NCBI RefSeq assembly: GCF_030285665.1
Contig: NZ_CP127295.1
Coordinates: 2,418,001-2,482,000 of the forward strand
Direction of reading: 5' to 3'
Source: Amycolatopsis mongoliensis
GTDB lineage: Bacteria > Actinomycetota > Actinomycetes > Mycobacteriales > Pseudonocardiaceae
Length of the DNA: 64,000 nucleotides
The notes under the pieces are model-generated. The model saw nothing but the letters and a program-made list of their open reading frames with translations, did no database searches and was not told the origin of the DNA. Both the position numbers and the translations under genes were made by a program. Below are positions 1-10,796 of the stretch, one piece after another (position 1 is the stretch's first letter; each line of letters starts with the position of its first letter).

Positions 1-826
1 TCTGCGCGACCCCCTCGACCGCCCCACGAGCCCCAGCCCGCATGGCCGCGTCCGCCACCTGACCACCGGCAGAATGCGAAAGCCCCTCGGTCGCCCCGCG
101 CCCGATCGACCCCGAAGCCGCGCCGACGACTCCGCCGACCGCGCCCGAGATCGCCGCGTCCGAGGTCTTCGACCAGTCCCAGCTCTGGCGGTCGCCCTTG
201 GCCATCTGCAGGCCCTGGATGCCGGCGTCCATCCCCAGGTTGATGGCCTCGTTCTTGAGGACCTCCATGCCGATCTTCTTGAGGCCCTGCTTGAGCAGCT
301 TCTCCAGCAGCTCCTTCGCGACCTGCTTGAACCCCTGCTGCGCCAGCTTCTCGAGCAGCTGCCGGAACAGCATCTGCACGGTCATCCGCGTCGCGACCTG
401 GGCCGGCGCGATACCTGCCGTCGAGCCGCCGAACGTCACCGCCGCCGCCGCGATCATCGCCGCGATCTGGGCCGCCAGCACGATCAGCGAAATGATGATC
501 ATGTACTTCGTGTACTCGACGTCCAGCGCCGTCTGGTCGCACGAATCCCCGAGGGCCTTCGTCGCGTCGGCCAGCTGCTTGAAGTACGCCTCGTCGCCCT
601 CGACGAACTTCTTCCACTGCTCCACGAACGCGTCGGCGCCGTCGCCGGTCCAGTTGTCGCGGATGCCGGACGCCGCCTGGTTACCCGCCTCCGATGCCGG
701 GGCGATCGCCGAAGACGCCGTGTGCCACGCGTCGCGCAGCGCGCGCAGCTTGGTCTCGTCGCCCTCCGGCCAGCTTTCCCCGACGACGATCGGCAGCAGC
801 CACTTGACCGCGTCGGGCATCTCCAT
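1..826 (-). CDS. WXG100_2 / CpnT-like N-terminal domain protein, partial (C-terminus off the left edge)
   Basis: About 275 residues are visible; the gene runs off the left end of the window. The N-terminus has the pattern WLLPIVVGESWPEGDE, a mixed helical domain with a W-T-G turn near residues 59-61, then a hydrophobic segment at about 109-133 and amphipathic, Lys/Gln/Leu-rich helices, followed by a Gly/Ala/Ser-rich stretch. This is the N-terminal domain seen in CpnT and related large type VII substrates, which usually carry a toxin or enzyme at the C-terminus; that end is not visible, so no activity is assigned. The start at 826 follows the WXG gene by 9 bp and forms the last gene of a YbaB-WXG-large protein operon. 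A second in-frame ATG lies at 820. Confidence 0.8.
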   Translation of the reverse strand, partial: MEMPDAVKWLLPIVVGESWPEGDETKLRALRDAWHTASSAIAPASEAGNQAASGIRDNWTGDGADAFVEQWKKFVEGDEAYFKQLADATKALGDSCDQTALDVEYTKYMIIISLIVLAAQIAAMIAAAAVTFGGSTAGIAPAQVATRMTVQMLFRQLLEKLAQQGFKQVAKELLEKLLKQGLKKIGMEVLKNEAINLGMDAGIQGLQMAKGDRQSWDWSKTSDAAISGAVGGVVGAASGSIGRGATEGLSHSAGGQVADAAMRAGARGAVEGVAQ

Positions 827-835
827 ACCCACGGG

Positions 836-1159
836 TCATTGCCCCTTGCCGAGCTGCGAAGTCACGTCTTCGTCGGCGCCCGACAGCGCCTTCATCGACT
901 TGGCGACGTTCTGCTGCATCCCGCGCAACCCCTGCACGAGGTTGGCGAAGCCTTCGACGGCGCCCTGCGCACCGGGCACGTAGTCCTTCGCGAACTCCTT
1001 GCCGGAGTCGTCGCCGCCCCAGCACTCGCCTTGCGCGTCGAGGGCGCCCCGCAACGTCTTCAGCGCGCTGTCCAGCCCGTCCGCCGCCGTGGTCAGGCCG
1101 TTCGACGCGCGCAGGACGGCGTCGGGTTCCGCGGTGAACCCGGAGCCCCCTCCGGGCAT
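836..1159 (-). CDS. WXG100-family type VII secretion protein
   Basis: A 107-residue, mostly helical protein with a W-G-G turn at residues 47-49 (ECWGGDD), the size and layout of a WXG100 (ESAT-6-like) secretion partner. The C-terminal helix (GFANLVQGLRGMQQNVAKSM) fits the second helix of the hairpin. Its ATG overlaps the stop of the upstream YbaB-like gene by one base (TGATG), and the large CpnT-like gene follows 9 bp later, so the three are probably co-translated. In this family the small WXG protein usually pairs with the WXG domain of the large substrate; that pairing is inferred here. Confidence 0.8.
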   Translation of the reverse strand: MPGGGSGFTAEPDAVLRASNGLTTAADGLDSALKTLRGALDAQGECWGGDDSGKEFAKDYVPGAQGAVEGFANLVQGLRGMQQNVAKSMKALSGADEDVTSQLGKGQ

Positions 1160-1752
1160 CAGTCGCCCCTCGTCATCCAGGACGACGGCGGCTCCTCGTC
1201 CTCGTCGCGAGGCGGGCGGACGCGCTTCGGCGCCGGCTTGGGCGCGGGCATCGGCGGCGGCGGGACCTGCTCGTTGCGCAGGATCGACCCGGTGTCTTCG
1301 AACGACTCGGGCCGCGGCGCCGGTGCTTCTTCTTCGACGAACTCGGGGATCGGCGGCACCAGCCCGGCCAGCGACGGCGCGCCCTCGACGAGGTCCGCGA
1401 GGTCGGGCAGTCCCTCGGTGATCGGCGCCATGAGGTCCGCGATCTTCTGCTTGACCTGCAGCGATCCCTGACGCACCACCGTCTGGACGGTGTTCGCGAG
1501 CTGTGCGGGGGTCGTGCGTTCGAACGCGTTCGGCGCGAACTCGAGCTTCGCGAGGGTGCCACCGGCGTCGATCGTGGCGCGGACCAGCCCGTCGGCAGAA
1601 CTCACCTGAGCGGTGGTTTCCGCGGCCGCGGTCTGGGCGTCACGCAGCTGCGCGGTCTGCCGCTCGAAGTTTTCCAGGAGGGTGTCCATCTGGTCCTTCA
1701 TCGCGGCATTGCGTGCTTCGAGCCGTGCACGGTCGTCGCCCGCGGTGGTCAC
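1159..1752 (-). CDS. YbaB/EbfC-family DNA-binding-like protein with Pro-rich tail
   Basis: A 197-residue protein that starts with GTG. Residues about 15-110 form a YbaB/EbfC-type domain: an N-terminal helix, a beta hairpin (LVRATIDAGGTLAKLEFAP) and a second long helix. The last 80 residues are Glu/Pro/Arg-rich and look disordered. YbaB proteins bind nucleic acid as dimers in many bacteria; in Pseudonocardiaceae such proteins often head operons for type VII substrates, as here, with an unknown role. No -10 element sits directly before the start, and a G-rich Shine-Dalgarno-like run lies upstream. A second YbaB-like gene heads the operon at 13847. Confidence 0.78.
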   Translation of the reverse strand: MTTAGDDRARLEARNAAMKDQMDTLLENFERQTAQLRDAQTAAAETTAQVSSADGLVRATIDAGGTLAKLEFAPNAFERTTPAQLANTVQTVVRQGSLQVKQKIADLMAPITEGLPDLADLVEGAPSLAGLVPPIPEFVEEEAPAPRPESFEDTGSILRNEQVPPPPMPAPKPAPKRVRPPRDEDEEPPSSWMTRGD

Positions 1753-1843
1753 AGGTGCCCCCGGTGTCCCTCGAACCTACTAATGACTTCCCGTCACCCT
1801 AATGCCAATGGAGCAGTGACCGTGACCGGTTCGGGTGTTTGCC

Positions 1844-3133
1844 TCAGCGAATCGCGCGGCGTCGCGCCAGCAAGTACCCGGCTCCGCCGACCAGGTAGCA
1901 GACGGTCGCGGCGATGAGCAGGCCCGGCGCACGCCCGTCGTCCGGGACGACCAGCGCACCCAGCGAAACCGCCGCCACCTGCGTGATGTTGAAGAGCGTG
2001 TCGTACAGCGCGAACACCCGGCCGCGGGCTTCGTCGGCGACGTCGAGCTGGATCGACGAGTCGACGCAGAGCTTGAGCACCTGCCCGGCCCCGGTGATGA
2101 GGAACGAAGCGAGCAGCGCCAGCGGCAGCACCATCGGCAGGCCCAGCGCGGACTGCGCGATCGCGGCGAGCAGCAGCGCGCCCAGCACCGAGCGGAGCCG
2201 GCCGAAGACGCGGATCAGCCGCGCGGTCAGCAGCCCGGCGATCAGCAGCCCGGTCCCGGCGAGCGCGGCCATCTGGCCGAGCCCGGGCAGGCCGGCGCGG
2301 AAGATCCCGTGGTCGGTGAAGTAGTTCCGCATCATCAGCACGGTGACCAGCAGCGACACCCCGAACGACGCCCGGTGCGCGAACAACGCGACGAAACCGG
2401 CCGTGACGCTCGGCGCGCGCCACGCGTGCTTCGCGCCGTCGGCCAGTCCGCGTGCGACGGCCAGCACCGGGTTCGGCGGCTCGTCGACCACCGACGGCCC
2501 GAGCACACCGCGCGCGAAACCGCGGGCGATGAACGCCGAGACGAGGGTGCCGAGCACCGCGAACGCCGTGGTCTCGGCCGAGCCGACGTCGTTGCTGCCG
2601 AACAGCGCCCGCAGCCCGATCGCGCAGCCGCCGCCGATGACGGCGACCACCGAGCCGAGCGTCGTGGCGAAGGCGTTCGCCGTCACGACGCTCTCTTCTT
2701 CGACGACGTGCGGCAGCGACGCCGAAAGCCCGGAGCCGATGAAGCGGGAGATCCCTTCCGCGGCCAGTGCCAGCGAAAACAGGCCGATGCCACCGAACCC
2801 GAAGCCGACGGCGGCGGCCGCGCAGACGATCGCCAAGCCGCGCAGGAGGTTCGCGAAGATGAGGACTTTGCGCCGGTCCCAGCGGTCCAGCAGGGCGCCG
2901 GCGAACGGCCCGACGACCGAGTACGGCAGCAGCAGCGCGGCGAACCCGCCGGCGATGGCCAGCGGATCGGCGGCGCGTTCGGGGTTGAACAGCACGGCGC
3001 CGGCGAGGCCGGCGCGGAAGACGCCGTCACCCCAGCTGGCGGCGAAGCGGGTGAAGAGCAGGCGACGGAAGTCCGGGTTCTTGAGCAGTTCCCGGGGGCC
3101 TTTTCGCGTCGCCACACCGGCGCTGGTCGTCAC
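1844..3133 (-). CDS. MFS transporter
   Basis: A 429-residue integral membrane protein with about 12 hydrophobic segments. The first cytoplasmic loop has GALLDRWDRRKV, the MFS motif-A pattern, and GISRFIGSGLSASLPHVV follows in the central part. It belongs with the drug/metabolite exporters of the DHA3-like group; the substrate cannot be read from the sequence. The GTG start is well supported: a TACTCT -10 element (3145-3140) ends exactly 6 nt before it, so the mRNA is probably leaderless. The gene stands alone, divergent from yqgE. Confidence 0.85.
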   Translation of the reverse strand: MTTSAGVATRKGPRELLKNPDFRRLLFTRFAASWGDGVFRAGLAGAVLFNPERAADPLAIAGGFAALLLPYSVVGPFAGALLDRWDRRKVLIFANLLRGLAIVCAAAAVGFGFGGIGLFSLALAAEGISRFIGSGLSASLPHVVEEESVVTANAFATTLGSVVAVIGGGCAIGLRALFGSNDVGSAETTAFAVLGTLVSAFIARGFARGVLGPSVVDEPPNPVLAVARGLADGAKHAWRAPSVTAGFVALFAHRASFGVSLLVTVLMMRNYFTDHGIFRAGLPGLGQMAALAGTGLLIAGLLTARLIRVFGRLRSVLGALLLAAIAQSALGLPMVLPLALLASFLITGAGQVLKLCVDSSIQLDVADEARGRVFALYDTLFNITQVAAVSLGALVVPDDGRAPGLLIAATVCYLVGGAGYLLARRRAIR

Positions 3134-3139
3134 GGAACC

Positions 3140-3145
3140 AGAGTA
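3140..3145 (-). promoter_or_regulatory. -10 element (TACTCT) of leaderless MFS gene
   Basis: TACTCT on the minus strand ends 6 nt before the GTG at 3133, so transcription would start at or within a base of the start codon. No clear -35 hexamer is visible. Confidence 0.55.
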
Positions 3146-3335
3146 GTGGGTGGCCGGCGCACTGAGGTCGCCTCTCGGCGGCTATGCGCAGTGTGGCTCC
3201 TGCCGGACGGTATTCCACAAAGGCGGTTCTTCAGTGAGCCCGGGGGACACGGAGTGCGCCGACCAGTGTTTCAAACGAGGCGGGTGGGGCGATTGTTCCC
3301 GAGCCGAAGTAATTCGCCGGGCCAGAGGTGAGATC

Positions 3336-3917
3336 ATGGGTCGCGTGCCAGCGGACGCCGAGGTTGAGCCGGGAACGCTCCTGGTCGCCGCCCCCACCAT
3401 GGTCGACCCCAATTTCCGCCGGACCGTGGTGTTCGTCATCGATCATCGCGAGGAGGGCACGCTCGGCGTCGTCCTGAACCGGCCGAGCGATGTCGCCGTG
3501 CACGACGTGCTGCCCAACTGGGGTGGCCACGTCGCCGAGCCGCAGGCGGTCTTCGTCGGCGGGCCGGTCGAGAAGAAGACGGCGTTGTGCCTGGCCGCGC
3601 TGCGCACCGGCGAGACGGCGGCGAGCGTGCCGGGCGTGATCGCGGTCCGGGGCCCGGTCGCGCTGGTCGACCTGGACACCGATCCCGAGGCGCTGGTGCC
3701 GAAGGTCCGCGGCGTGCGCGTCTTCGCCGGGTATGCGGGCTGGGACTCCGGTCAGCTGGCCGGCGAGATCGAGCGCGACGACTGGGTCATCGTGCCCGCT
3801 CTCCCGAGCGACATCCTGGCCTCACCGAGCGGCGACCTGTGGAGCCAGGTGCTGCGCCGCCAGGGCATCCCCCTGGCCCTGCTGGCCACCCACCCGGGCG
3901 ACCTCCAGCGGAACTAG
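3336..3917 (+). CDS. YqgE/AlgH family protein
   Basis: A 193-residue member of the UPF0301 (YqgE/AlgH) family. The hallmark N-terminus is present (GTLLVAAPTMVDPNFRRTVV), as are the ENRPS-like NRPSDV segment, VFVGGPV and the C-terminal region around FAGYAGWDSGQLAGEIE. Its length matches the family. The molecular role is unknown; AlgH is named from alginate control in Pseudomonas, which does not transfer to an actinomycete. The ATG at 3336 is chosen because GAGGTGAG precedes it at good spacing and the family homology begins just after it. The 3' end overlaps the convergent SdpI-like gene by 4 bp. Confidence 0.9.
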   Translation: MGRVPADAEVEPGTLLVAAPTMVDPNFRRTVVFVIDHREEGTLGVVLNRPSDVAVHDVLPNWGGHVAEPQAVFVGGPVEKKTALCLAALRTGETAASVPGVIAVRGPVALVDLDTDPEALVPKVRGVRVFAGYAGWDSGQLAGEIERDDWVIVPALPSDILASPSGDLWSQVLRRQGIPLALLATHPGDLQRN

Positions 3918-4333
3918 GCCTCTTCCTTCTTGAAGACCCCGCAGCCGCCGGCGCCGCACGCGCAGCCGCTGCAGCCCGCGGGCGCGGCCGGAGCCGGCGC
4001 GGGCACGGTCAGCGCGGCCCGGTTGCCGAGCACCCCACCACCCATGACCAGCAGGAGCATCGCCAGGACGCCGGCGAGCGCGGCGGAGATCAGGCCGCCG
4101 GTCGTCGGCATCGCGAGCCCGGCCAGCCCGGTGAGCACGGAGATCGCGCCGCCGGCCATGGTCGGCAGCCCCGCGACGCGGTTGGCCAGCTTGAACGCCT
4201 CTTCGCTGCGCAGCGCGGCCTGCGTGCGCACGCCGGTACCGCCTTCGCGCGTCAAGCGCTCGCGGAAACCGAGGAACCCACCAAAGCCGACGAGCAGACC
4301 CAGCACGACCGGAACCAGCGCGATAGCGAACAC
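3914..4333 (-). CDS. SdpI-family membrane protein with Cys-rich tail
   Basis: A 139-residue membrane protein with an N-terminal hydrophobic helix, then GVRTQAALRSEEAFKLANRV, which matches the SdpI/YhfL signature (G-IRT---L-S-EAW--ANR), then two further hydrophobic helices. The C-terminus is unusual: GCSGCACGAGGCG has five cysteines in a short Gly-rich tail, which could bind metal or be processed. SdpI proteins give immunity to a killing factor in Bacillus; actinobacterial members are of unknown role. The GTG start lies 7 nt after a TATCCT -10 element (4346-4341), suggesting a leaderless transcript. Confidence 0.7.
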   Translation of the reverse strand: MFAIALVPVVLGLLVGFGGFLGFRERLTREGGTGVRTQAALRSEEAFKLANRVAGLPTMAGGAISVLTGLAGLAMPTTGGLISAALAGVLAMLLLVMGGGVLGNRAALTVPAPAPAAPAGCSGCACGAGGCGVFKKEEA

Positions 4334-4387
4334 GAGATCAAGGATAAGCGTGACGTCCCGGCAACCTGCCGGATACCCTGACCGACT

Positions 4388-5560
4388 GTGCTACAGGCCA
4401 TGTCACCCCGTGTACTGCCCACCGCGTTGGCCACTGCCCTGATCGGGGGAATCCTCGCCGCGACGCCGGCGAGCGCCACCGAGAGTCACGCCCGGCCGAT
4501 CCGGCTGCTGGGCGAGCAGATCGTCCCGAACTCCCTGCAGTTCCAGAGCACGACGGTCGGCGGCCTGTCCAGCATCGACTACGACCCCCGGACCGGCGGA
4601 TACGCGCTGATCTGCGACGACCGCTCGGCGATCAACCCCGCCCGCTTCTACACCGCGACCTTCCCGGTGTCCGCGAACGGCGTCGGCCCGGTCACCTTCA
4701 CCGGCACCAAGCCGCTGCTGCGCCCGGACGGCACGCCGTACCCGCCGCTCACGCAGAACGACCCCTCGAAGCCGCAGAACGAGCAGACGATCGATCCCGA
4801 AGAGCTGCGCGTCGACCCGTGGAGCGGCGACTACTACTGGTCGCAGGAGGGCGAGCGGACGGCGACGACGTTGATCGACCCGTCGATCCGCGAAGCGCGC
4901 CGCGACGGCGAATACGTCCGCGACCTGCCGATCCCCGCGAACGAGAAGATGACGCCGACGGCCGGGCCGCGGCAGAACCTGGTCCTCGAAGGCCTCACCT
5001 TCACCGGGTTCGGCTCGCTCCTGGCCAGCGAGGTCGAGGGTCCGCTGCTGCAGGACGGCCCGGAGCCGACGACGACCACCGGCGCGCTCTCGCGGATCAC
5101 CCTGCAGTCGCGGTTCGGCCCGGTCCTGGCGCAGTACGCCTACCCGCAGGAACCGCTGTTCGCCGCGCCGGTGCCGCCGACGGCGTTCGCCACCACCGGC
5201 GTGTCCTCGATGCTGGCCGTCGACCAGGCCGACCCGACGAAGTTCCTCATGATGGAACGCTCGTTCAGCACCGGCGTCGGCAACAAGGTGCGCGTCTACG
5301 AGATCGACACGAAGGGCGCGACGAACGTCCTGAACGTCAAGTCCCTGGCCGACGCGAAGCACGTCAAGCCGGTCAAGAAGCGGTTCCTCTTCGACGCCGC
5401 CGACCTCGGTCTGTCTACTGTGGACAACATCGAAGGCATGACGTGGGGCCCGAAACTGCCGGACGGCGAGCGCAGCCTGGTGCTCGTCAGCGACAACAAC
5501 TTCTCGCCCACCCAGGTCACCCAGTTCTTCGCACTGGCGGTCCCCTCCGAACGGCTTTGA
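4388..5560 (+). CDS. Secreted esterase-like phytase-family protein
   Basis: A 390-residue exported protein with a signal peptide of about 30 residues ending near ATPASA. The mature part has the beta-propeller-like pattern of the esterase-like/phytase domain (PF13449): GGLSSIDYDPRTGGYALICDD near residues 58-78, the middle motif DPEELRVDP-SGDYYWSQEGE, and the C-terminal DNIEGMTWGPKLPDG--SLVLVSDNNF. Members are secreted and thought to hydrolyse phosphate or ester substrates, but few are characterised. GTG at 4388 lies 8 nt after a TACCCT element (4374-4379); an in-frame ATG at 4400 is the alternative. Divergent from the SdpI-like gene; its end abuts the leuS leader. Confidence 0.85.
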   Translation: MLQAMSPRVLPTALATALIGGILAATPASATESHARPIRLLGEQIVPNSLQFQSTTVGGLSSIDYDPRTGGYALICDDRSAINPARFYTATFPVSANGVGPVTFTGTKPLLRPDGTPYPPLTQNDPSKPQNEQTIDPEELRVDPWSGDYYWSQEGERTATTLIDPSIREARRDGEYVRDLPIPANEKMTPTAGPRQNLVLEGLTFTGFGSLLASEVEGPLLQDGPEPTTTTGALSRITLQSRFGPVLAQYAYPQEPLFAAPVPPTAFATTGVSSMLAVDQADPTKFLMMERSFSTGVGNKVRVYEIDTKGATNVLNVKSLADAKHVKPVKKRFLFDAADLGLSTVDNIEGMTWGPKLPDGERSLVLVSDNNFSPTQVTQFFALAVPSERL

Positions 5561-5569
5561 CCAGCAAGT

Positions 5570-5575
5570 TACGAT
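5570..5575 (+). promoter_or_regulatory. -10 element (TACGAT) of the leuS leader transcript
   Basis: TACGAT fits the actinobacterial TANNNT -10 consensus and ends 6 nt before the GTG of the leader peptide, which predicts a leaderless transcript starting at about 5582. A TTGACC at 5557-5562 is too close to act as its -35. Confidence 0.5.
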
Positions 5576-5581
5576 GAAGGT

Positions 5582-5620
5582 GTGAACACGGCTCGGCTGC
5601 TCCTTAGCCTGCCGCGCTGA
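5582..5620 (+). CDS. Putative leucine leader peptide upstream of leuS
   Basis: A 12-codon frame, GTG-start, encoding MNTARLLLSLPR, with four Leu codons in a row of five including the rare CTT. It begins 6 nt after a TACGAT -10 element, so it would be translated from a leaderless mRNA. It is followed by a G/C-rich stretch and a 9-bp hairpin before leuS. Leu-rich leader peptides controlling leucine genes by ribosome-mediated attenuation are known in Actinobacteria (for example upstream of leuA). Assignment here is by pattern only. Confidence 0.6.
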   Translation: MNTARLLLSLPR

Positions 5621-5644
5621 CCGGGCCCGGCCCGGCCGGCGCGG

Positions 5645-5676
5645 CGACCCCTCATGCCCTGGTGGCTGAGGGGTCG
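5645..5676 (+). terminator. Attenuator-type hairpin before leuS
   Basis: CGACCCCTC (5645-5653) pairs perfectly with GAGGGGTCG (5668-5676) around a 14-nt loop; AGTTGTTT follows. The U-run is weak. An alternating GGCC-rich stretch at 5621-5642 could form the competing fold. Together with the Leu leader this looks like an attenuator. Confidence 0.5.
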
Positions 5677-5712
5677 AGTTGTTTCTGGAGCGAGTGACGA
5701 AGGATGACGGCG

Positions 5713-8553
<2,841 letters not shown>

Positions 8554-8599
8554 CACCACGTCGGAAAGCCGCCGGTGCCGCGAGGGCGTTCCCGATTTG

Positions 8600-8627
8600 A
8601 TTGAACGGTCAAGGAAATCCGTTCGAT
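8600..8627. promoter_or_regulatory. Inverted repeat upstream of the SDR gene (possible TetR operator)
   Basis: ATTGAACGG (8600-8608) and CCGTTCGAT (8619-8627) form an 8-of-9 inverted repeat with a 10-nt spacer, 17 bp before the SDR start. Size and symmetry fit a TetR-type operator; the convergent TetR at 9378-10115 is the natural candidate, by inference. Confidence 0.4.
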
Positions 8628-8643
8628 CGAAGGAGAACCGGGG

Positions 8644-9381
8644 ATGACCCTCGACGGCAAGGTGGCGCTGGTGACGGGCGGCAGCCGTGGCATCGGCGCG
8701 GCCACGGCACTGCGGCTCGCCGAGGACGGCGCGGACGTCGCGCTGACGTACCAGCACAACGGCGCGCGGGCGGCCGAGGTGGTCGACAAGATCAAGAACC
8801 TCGGCCGGCGCGCGCTGGCGGTCCAGGCGGATTCGGCGGACGCGGACGCGGTGTCGGCGGCCGTCTCGGCGACCGTCGCCGAGTTCGGCCGGCTGGACGT
8901 GCTGGTGAACAACGCGGGTGTCGGCTTCGTCGGGCCTTTGGCGGAGACGTCTCTGGAAGACGTCGACCGGGTGCTGGCGGTGAACGTCCGCGGCGTGTTC
9001 GCGACCACCCAGGCGGCGGCCGCTCACCTGGGGGACGGCGGCCGCGTGATCACGATCGGCAGCTGCGTCACGGACCGCGTGCCCGGCCCGGGCATGGCGT
9101 TGTACGCGACGAGCAAGGCGGCGATGGTCGGCCTGACCAAGGCGCTGGCGCGCGAGCTCGGCCCGCGCGGCATCACGGTCAACCTGGTCCACCCGGGCCC
9201 GACGGACACGGACATGAACCCGGCCGACGGCCCTTATGCGGCGGACCAGCGGGCTTTGACGGCGTTCGACCGCTACGGCTCGCCGTCCGAAGTGGCGGCG
9301 GCTGTCGCTTACCTGGCTTCACCGGGCAGCGGATACGTGACGGCGGCTGTGCTGTCGGTGGACGGCGGCCACGCGGCCTAG
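8644..9381 (+). CDS. SDR-family NAD(P)-dependent oxidoreductase
   Basis: A 245-residue classical short-chain dehydrogenase/reductase. Visible are the cofactor loop TGGSRGIG (residues 11-18), the structural NNAG, the catalytic Ser in ITIGS, and YATSK with the Tyr and Lys of the active site; it ends with VLSVDGGHAA. It resembles 3-oxoacyl-ACP reductase-type enzymes, but the substrate is unknown. A strong AAGGAG lies before the ATG. The last 4 bp overlap the convergent TetR gene, which may regulate it through the inverted repeat at 8600-8627. Confidence 0.9.
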   Translation: MTLDGKVALVTGGSRGIGAATALRLAEDGADVALTYQHNGARAAEVVDKIKNLGRRALAVQADSADADAVSAAVSATVAEFGRLDVLVNNAGVGFVGPLAETSLEDVDRVLAVNVRGVFATTQAAAAHLGDGGRVITIGSCVTDRVPGPGMALYATSKAAMVGLTKALARELGPRGITVNLVHPGPTDTDMNPADGPYAADQRALTAFDRYGSPSEVAAAVAYLASPGSGYVTAAVLSVDGGHAA

Positions 9382-10115
9382 CCGGAGTAGAGCCCGATCT
9401 CGCGGGCGAGGTCGATGAGCATCGCCTCGAACAGGACGTCCGGTTTGGACATGGGGATCGGGTAGTTGCCGAAGACCTCGAGCGTGACGTGCCCGTAGAG
9501 CCGGGCCCAGAACTGGATCATCAGGTACGTCACGCCGAGGTCGATCTTCTCCACCGGCACGTCCTGGTCGGACTCGGCGAGCACGGCGACCAGCGACTCC
9601 TGGAACGTCTGGAGGTCGTCCCGCAGCTCGTCGGGCACGCCACTGGCGGATGGCAGCACGATGTCGGTCCGCGCGAGCACCCGCCCGGCGGCGGCCAGGA
9701 AGATGCGCCCGAAGGGCTCGTCGACCCGGCTCAGCGCGGAGCCGGCGGCGGACCCGACCCCACCGGTCGGCGACGCGAAGACGAGCGTGAATTCCTTCGT
9801 GTGGGTGAGTGCCCACCGCCGGAAGCCCTTGCAGATGGCGAACAGCTGCAGCATGCCGTCGTCGGGCAGCTCGGCGATGTCCTCCGCGAGCTCGTCGGCC
9901 AGATCGGCGCAGACGTCCAGCCGCAGGTTCTCGACGAGGTCATCCCGCGACTCGTAGTACCGGTAGAGCGCGGGCGCGGTGATCCCCAGCTCCCGCGCGA
10001 TGGCGCGCAGGGTGACCGCCTCCGGCCCCTGCTCGACGAGCAGCTTCCGGGCGGTCCGCCGGATGTCCTGTTCGGTAGCCGCTCGCGCGCGACCCCTGCG
10101 GGTGGGGTGGCTCAT
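9378..10115 (-). CDS. TetR/AcrR-family regulator with WHG-type C-terminal domain
   Basis: A 245-residue repressor. The N-terminal helix-turn-helix is clear: TLRAIARELGITAPALYRYY at about residues 35-54. The C-terminal ligand domain has FGRIFLAAAGRVL and FWARLYGHVTLEVFG, the pattern of the WHG (TetR_C_33) group. The ATG lies 6 nt after a TAGACT -10 element (10127-10122), so the message is probably leaderless. It converges on the SDR gene, the likely target, and may also bind its own promoter. Confidence 0.88.
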   Translation of the reverse strand: MSHPTRRGRARAATEQDIRRTARKLLVEQGPEAVTLRAIARELGITAPALYRYYESRDDLVENLRLDVCADLADELAEDIAELPDDGMLQLFAICKGFRRWALTHTKEFTLVFASPTGGVGSAAGSALSRVDEPFGRIFLAAAGRVLARTDIVLPSASGVPDELRDDLQTFQESLVAVLAESDQDVPVEKIDLGVTYLMIQFWARLYGHVTLEVFGNYPIPMSKPDVLFEAMLIDLAREIGLYSG

Positions 10116-10121
10116 CCGAAC

Positions 10122-10127
10122 AGTCTA
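10122..10127 (-). promoter_or_regulatory. -10 element (TAGACT) of the leaderless TetR gene
   Basis: TAGACT on the minus strand ends 6 nt before the ATG at 10115. Confidence 0.5.
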
Positions 10128-10187
10128 GGTGCTTACTACGACAAGTCTTGCATTAACGCGATCTCCGCCGTAACGAAAAGGTGCAGC

Positions 10188-10796
10188 TCAGGCCCGCGCC
10201 TTGAGATTGGTCAGCACGGCGTCCGCCACTTCCGGAGCAGCGTCGAAGCAATCCTTGCCTTGGGCCGCGGACTTGTCCCCGAGCGTCAATCCCGTCGAAA
10301 ACGCCAGCTGGTCGGTTACGCCGACCACGACGACGCAGGCGCGCTTGTCCTCGGTGTTCGTGTAGGCGACGGCAGGAAATCCTTGCACCGGCTCGAGCTG
10401 CTGCCAGCGCGCGGCCTTGGGCTTCACATTCTCGTAAGCCAGCCCGATTCCCTGATCGGATTCCGTCTGGTATGCGACGGTGATGCCTGCTCCTGATCCG
10501 GAAGCGCTGCTCCACTGACACATCGGGCCGAGTTGGGTGTCACTGGGCTTGGCCGGGGTCGACTGCCCGAGGAAGTGGGTGACTTGGCTGCTGGTGAGTG
10601 CGCTGTCGCACGGGCTGCCATCGAGTGCTTTCGCCGGGAGGGGACTCGGCACTGCAGGTACGTCGCTGTTCACCGAAGCGGTACTCGAAGGTGCGGCCGA
10701 GGTGGACGCCGGTGCCTTCGGGGTGCCGCCGCACGCGGAGATCAGCAAGCCGCCGGCCATGATCGCGGCCATGGTCGTGATGGATCGCTTGGTCAT
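10188..10796 (-). CDS. DUF3558-family lipoprotein (module B)
   Basis: A 202-residue lipoprotein: signal peptide with lipobox LISAC and lipidated Cys22, a Ser/Thr/Ala/Pro-rich linker, then a DUF3558 domain (about residues 60-202). Four cysteines in the domain (in SPCDSAL, GPMCQW, RACVVVVGVTD and GKDCFDA) line up with those in the module D paralogue at 38211 and could form two disulfides. It is the last gene of a four-gene operon; its ATG overlaps the stop of the WXG-like gene by 4 bp. DUF3558 lipoproteins are common in mycobacteria and Pseudonocardiaceae, with no settled role. Confidence 0.85.
   Translation of the reverse strand: MTKRSITTMAAIMAGGLLISACGGTPKAPASTSAAPSSTASVNSDVPAVPSPLPAKALDGSPCDSALTSSQVTHFLGQSTPAKPSDTQLGPMCQWSSASGSGAGITVAYQTESDQGIGLAYENVKPKAARWQQLEPVQGFPAVAYTNTEDKRACVVVVGVTDQLAFSTGLTLGDKSAAQGKDCFDAAPEVADAVLTNLKARA

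Noticed and set aside
1740..1800. tRNA-like T-arm (GGTTCGAGGG on the minus strand)
   Set aside because: No matching acceptor or anticodon stems could be formed around it.
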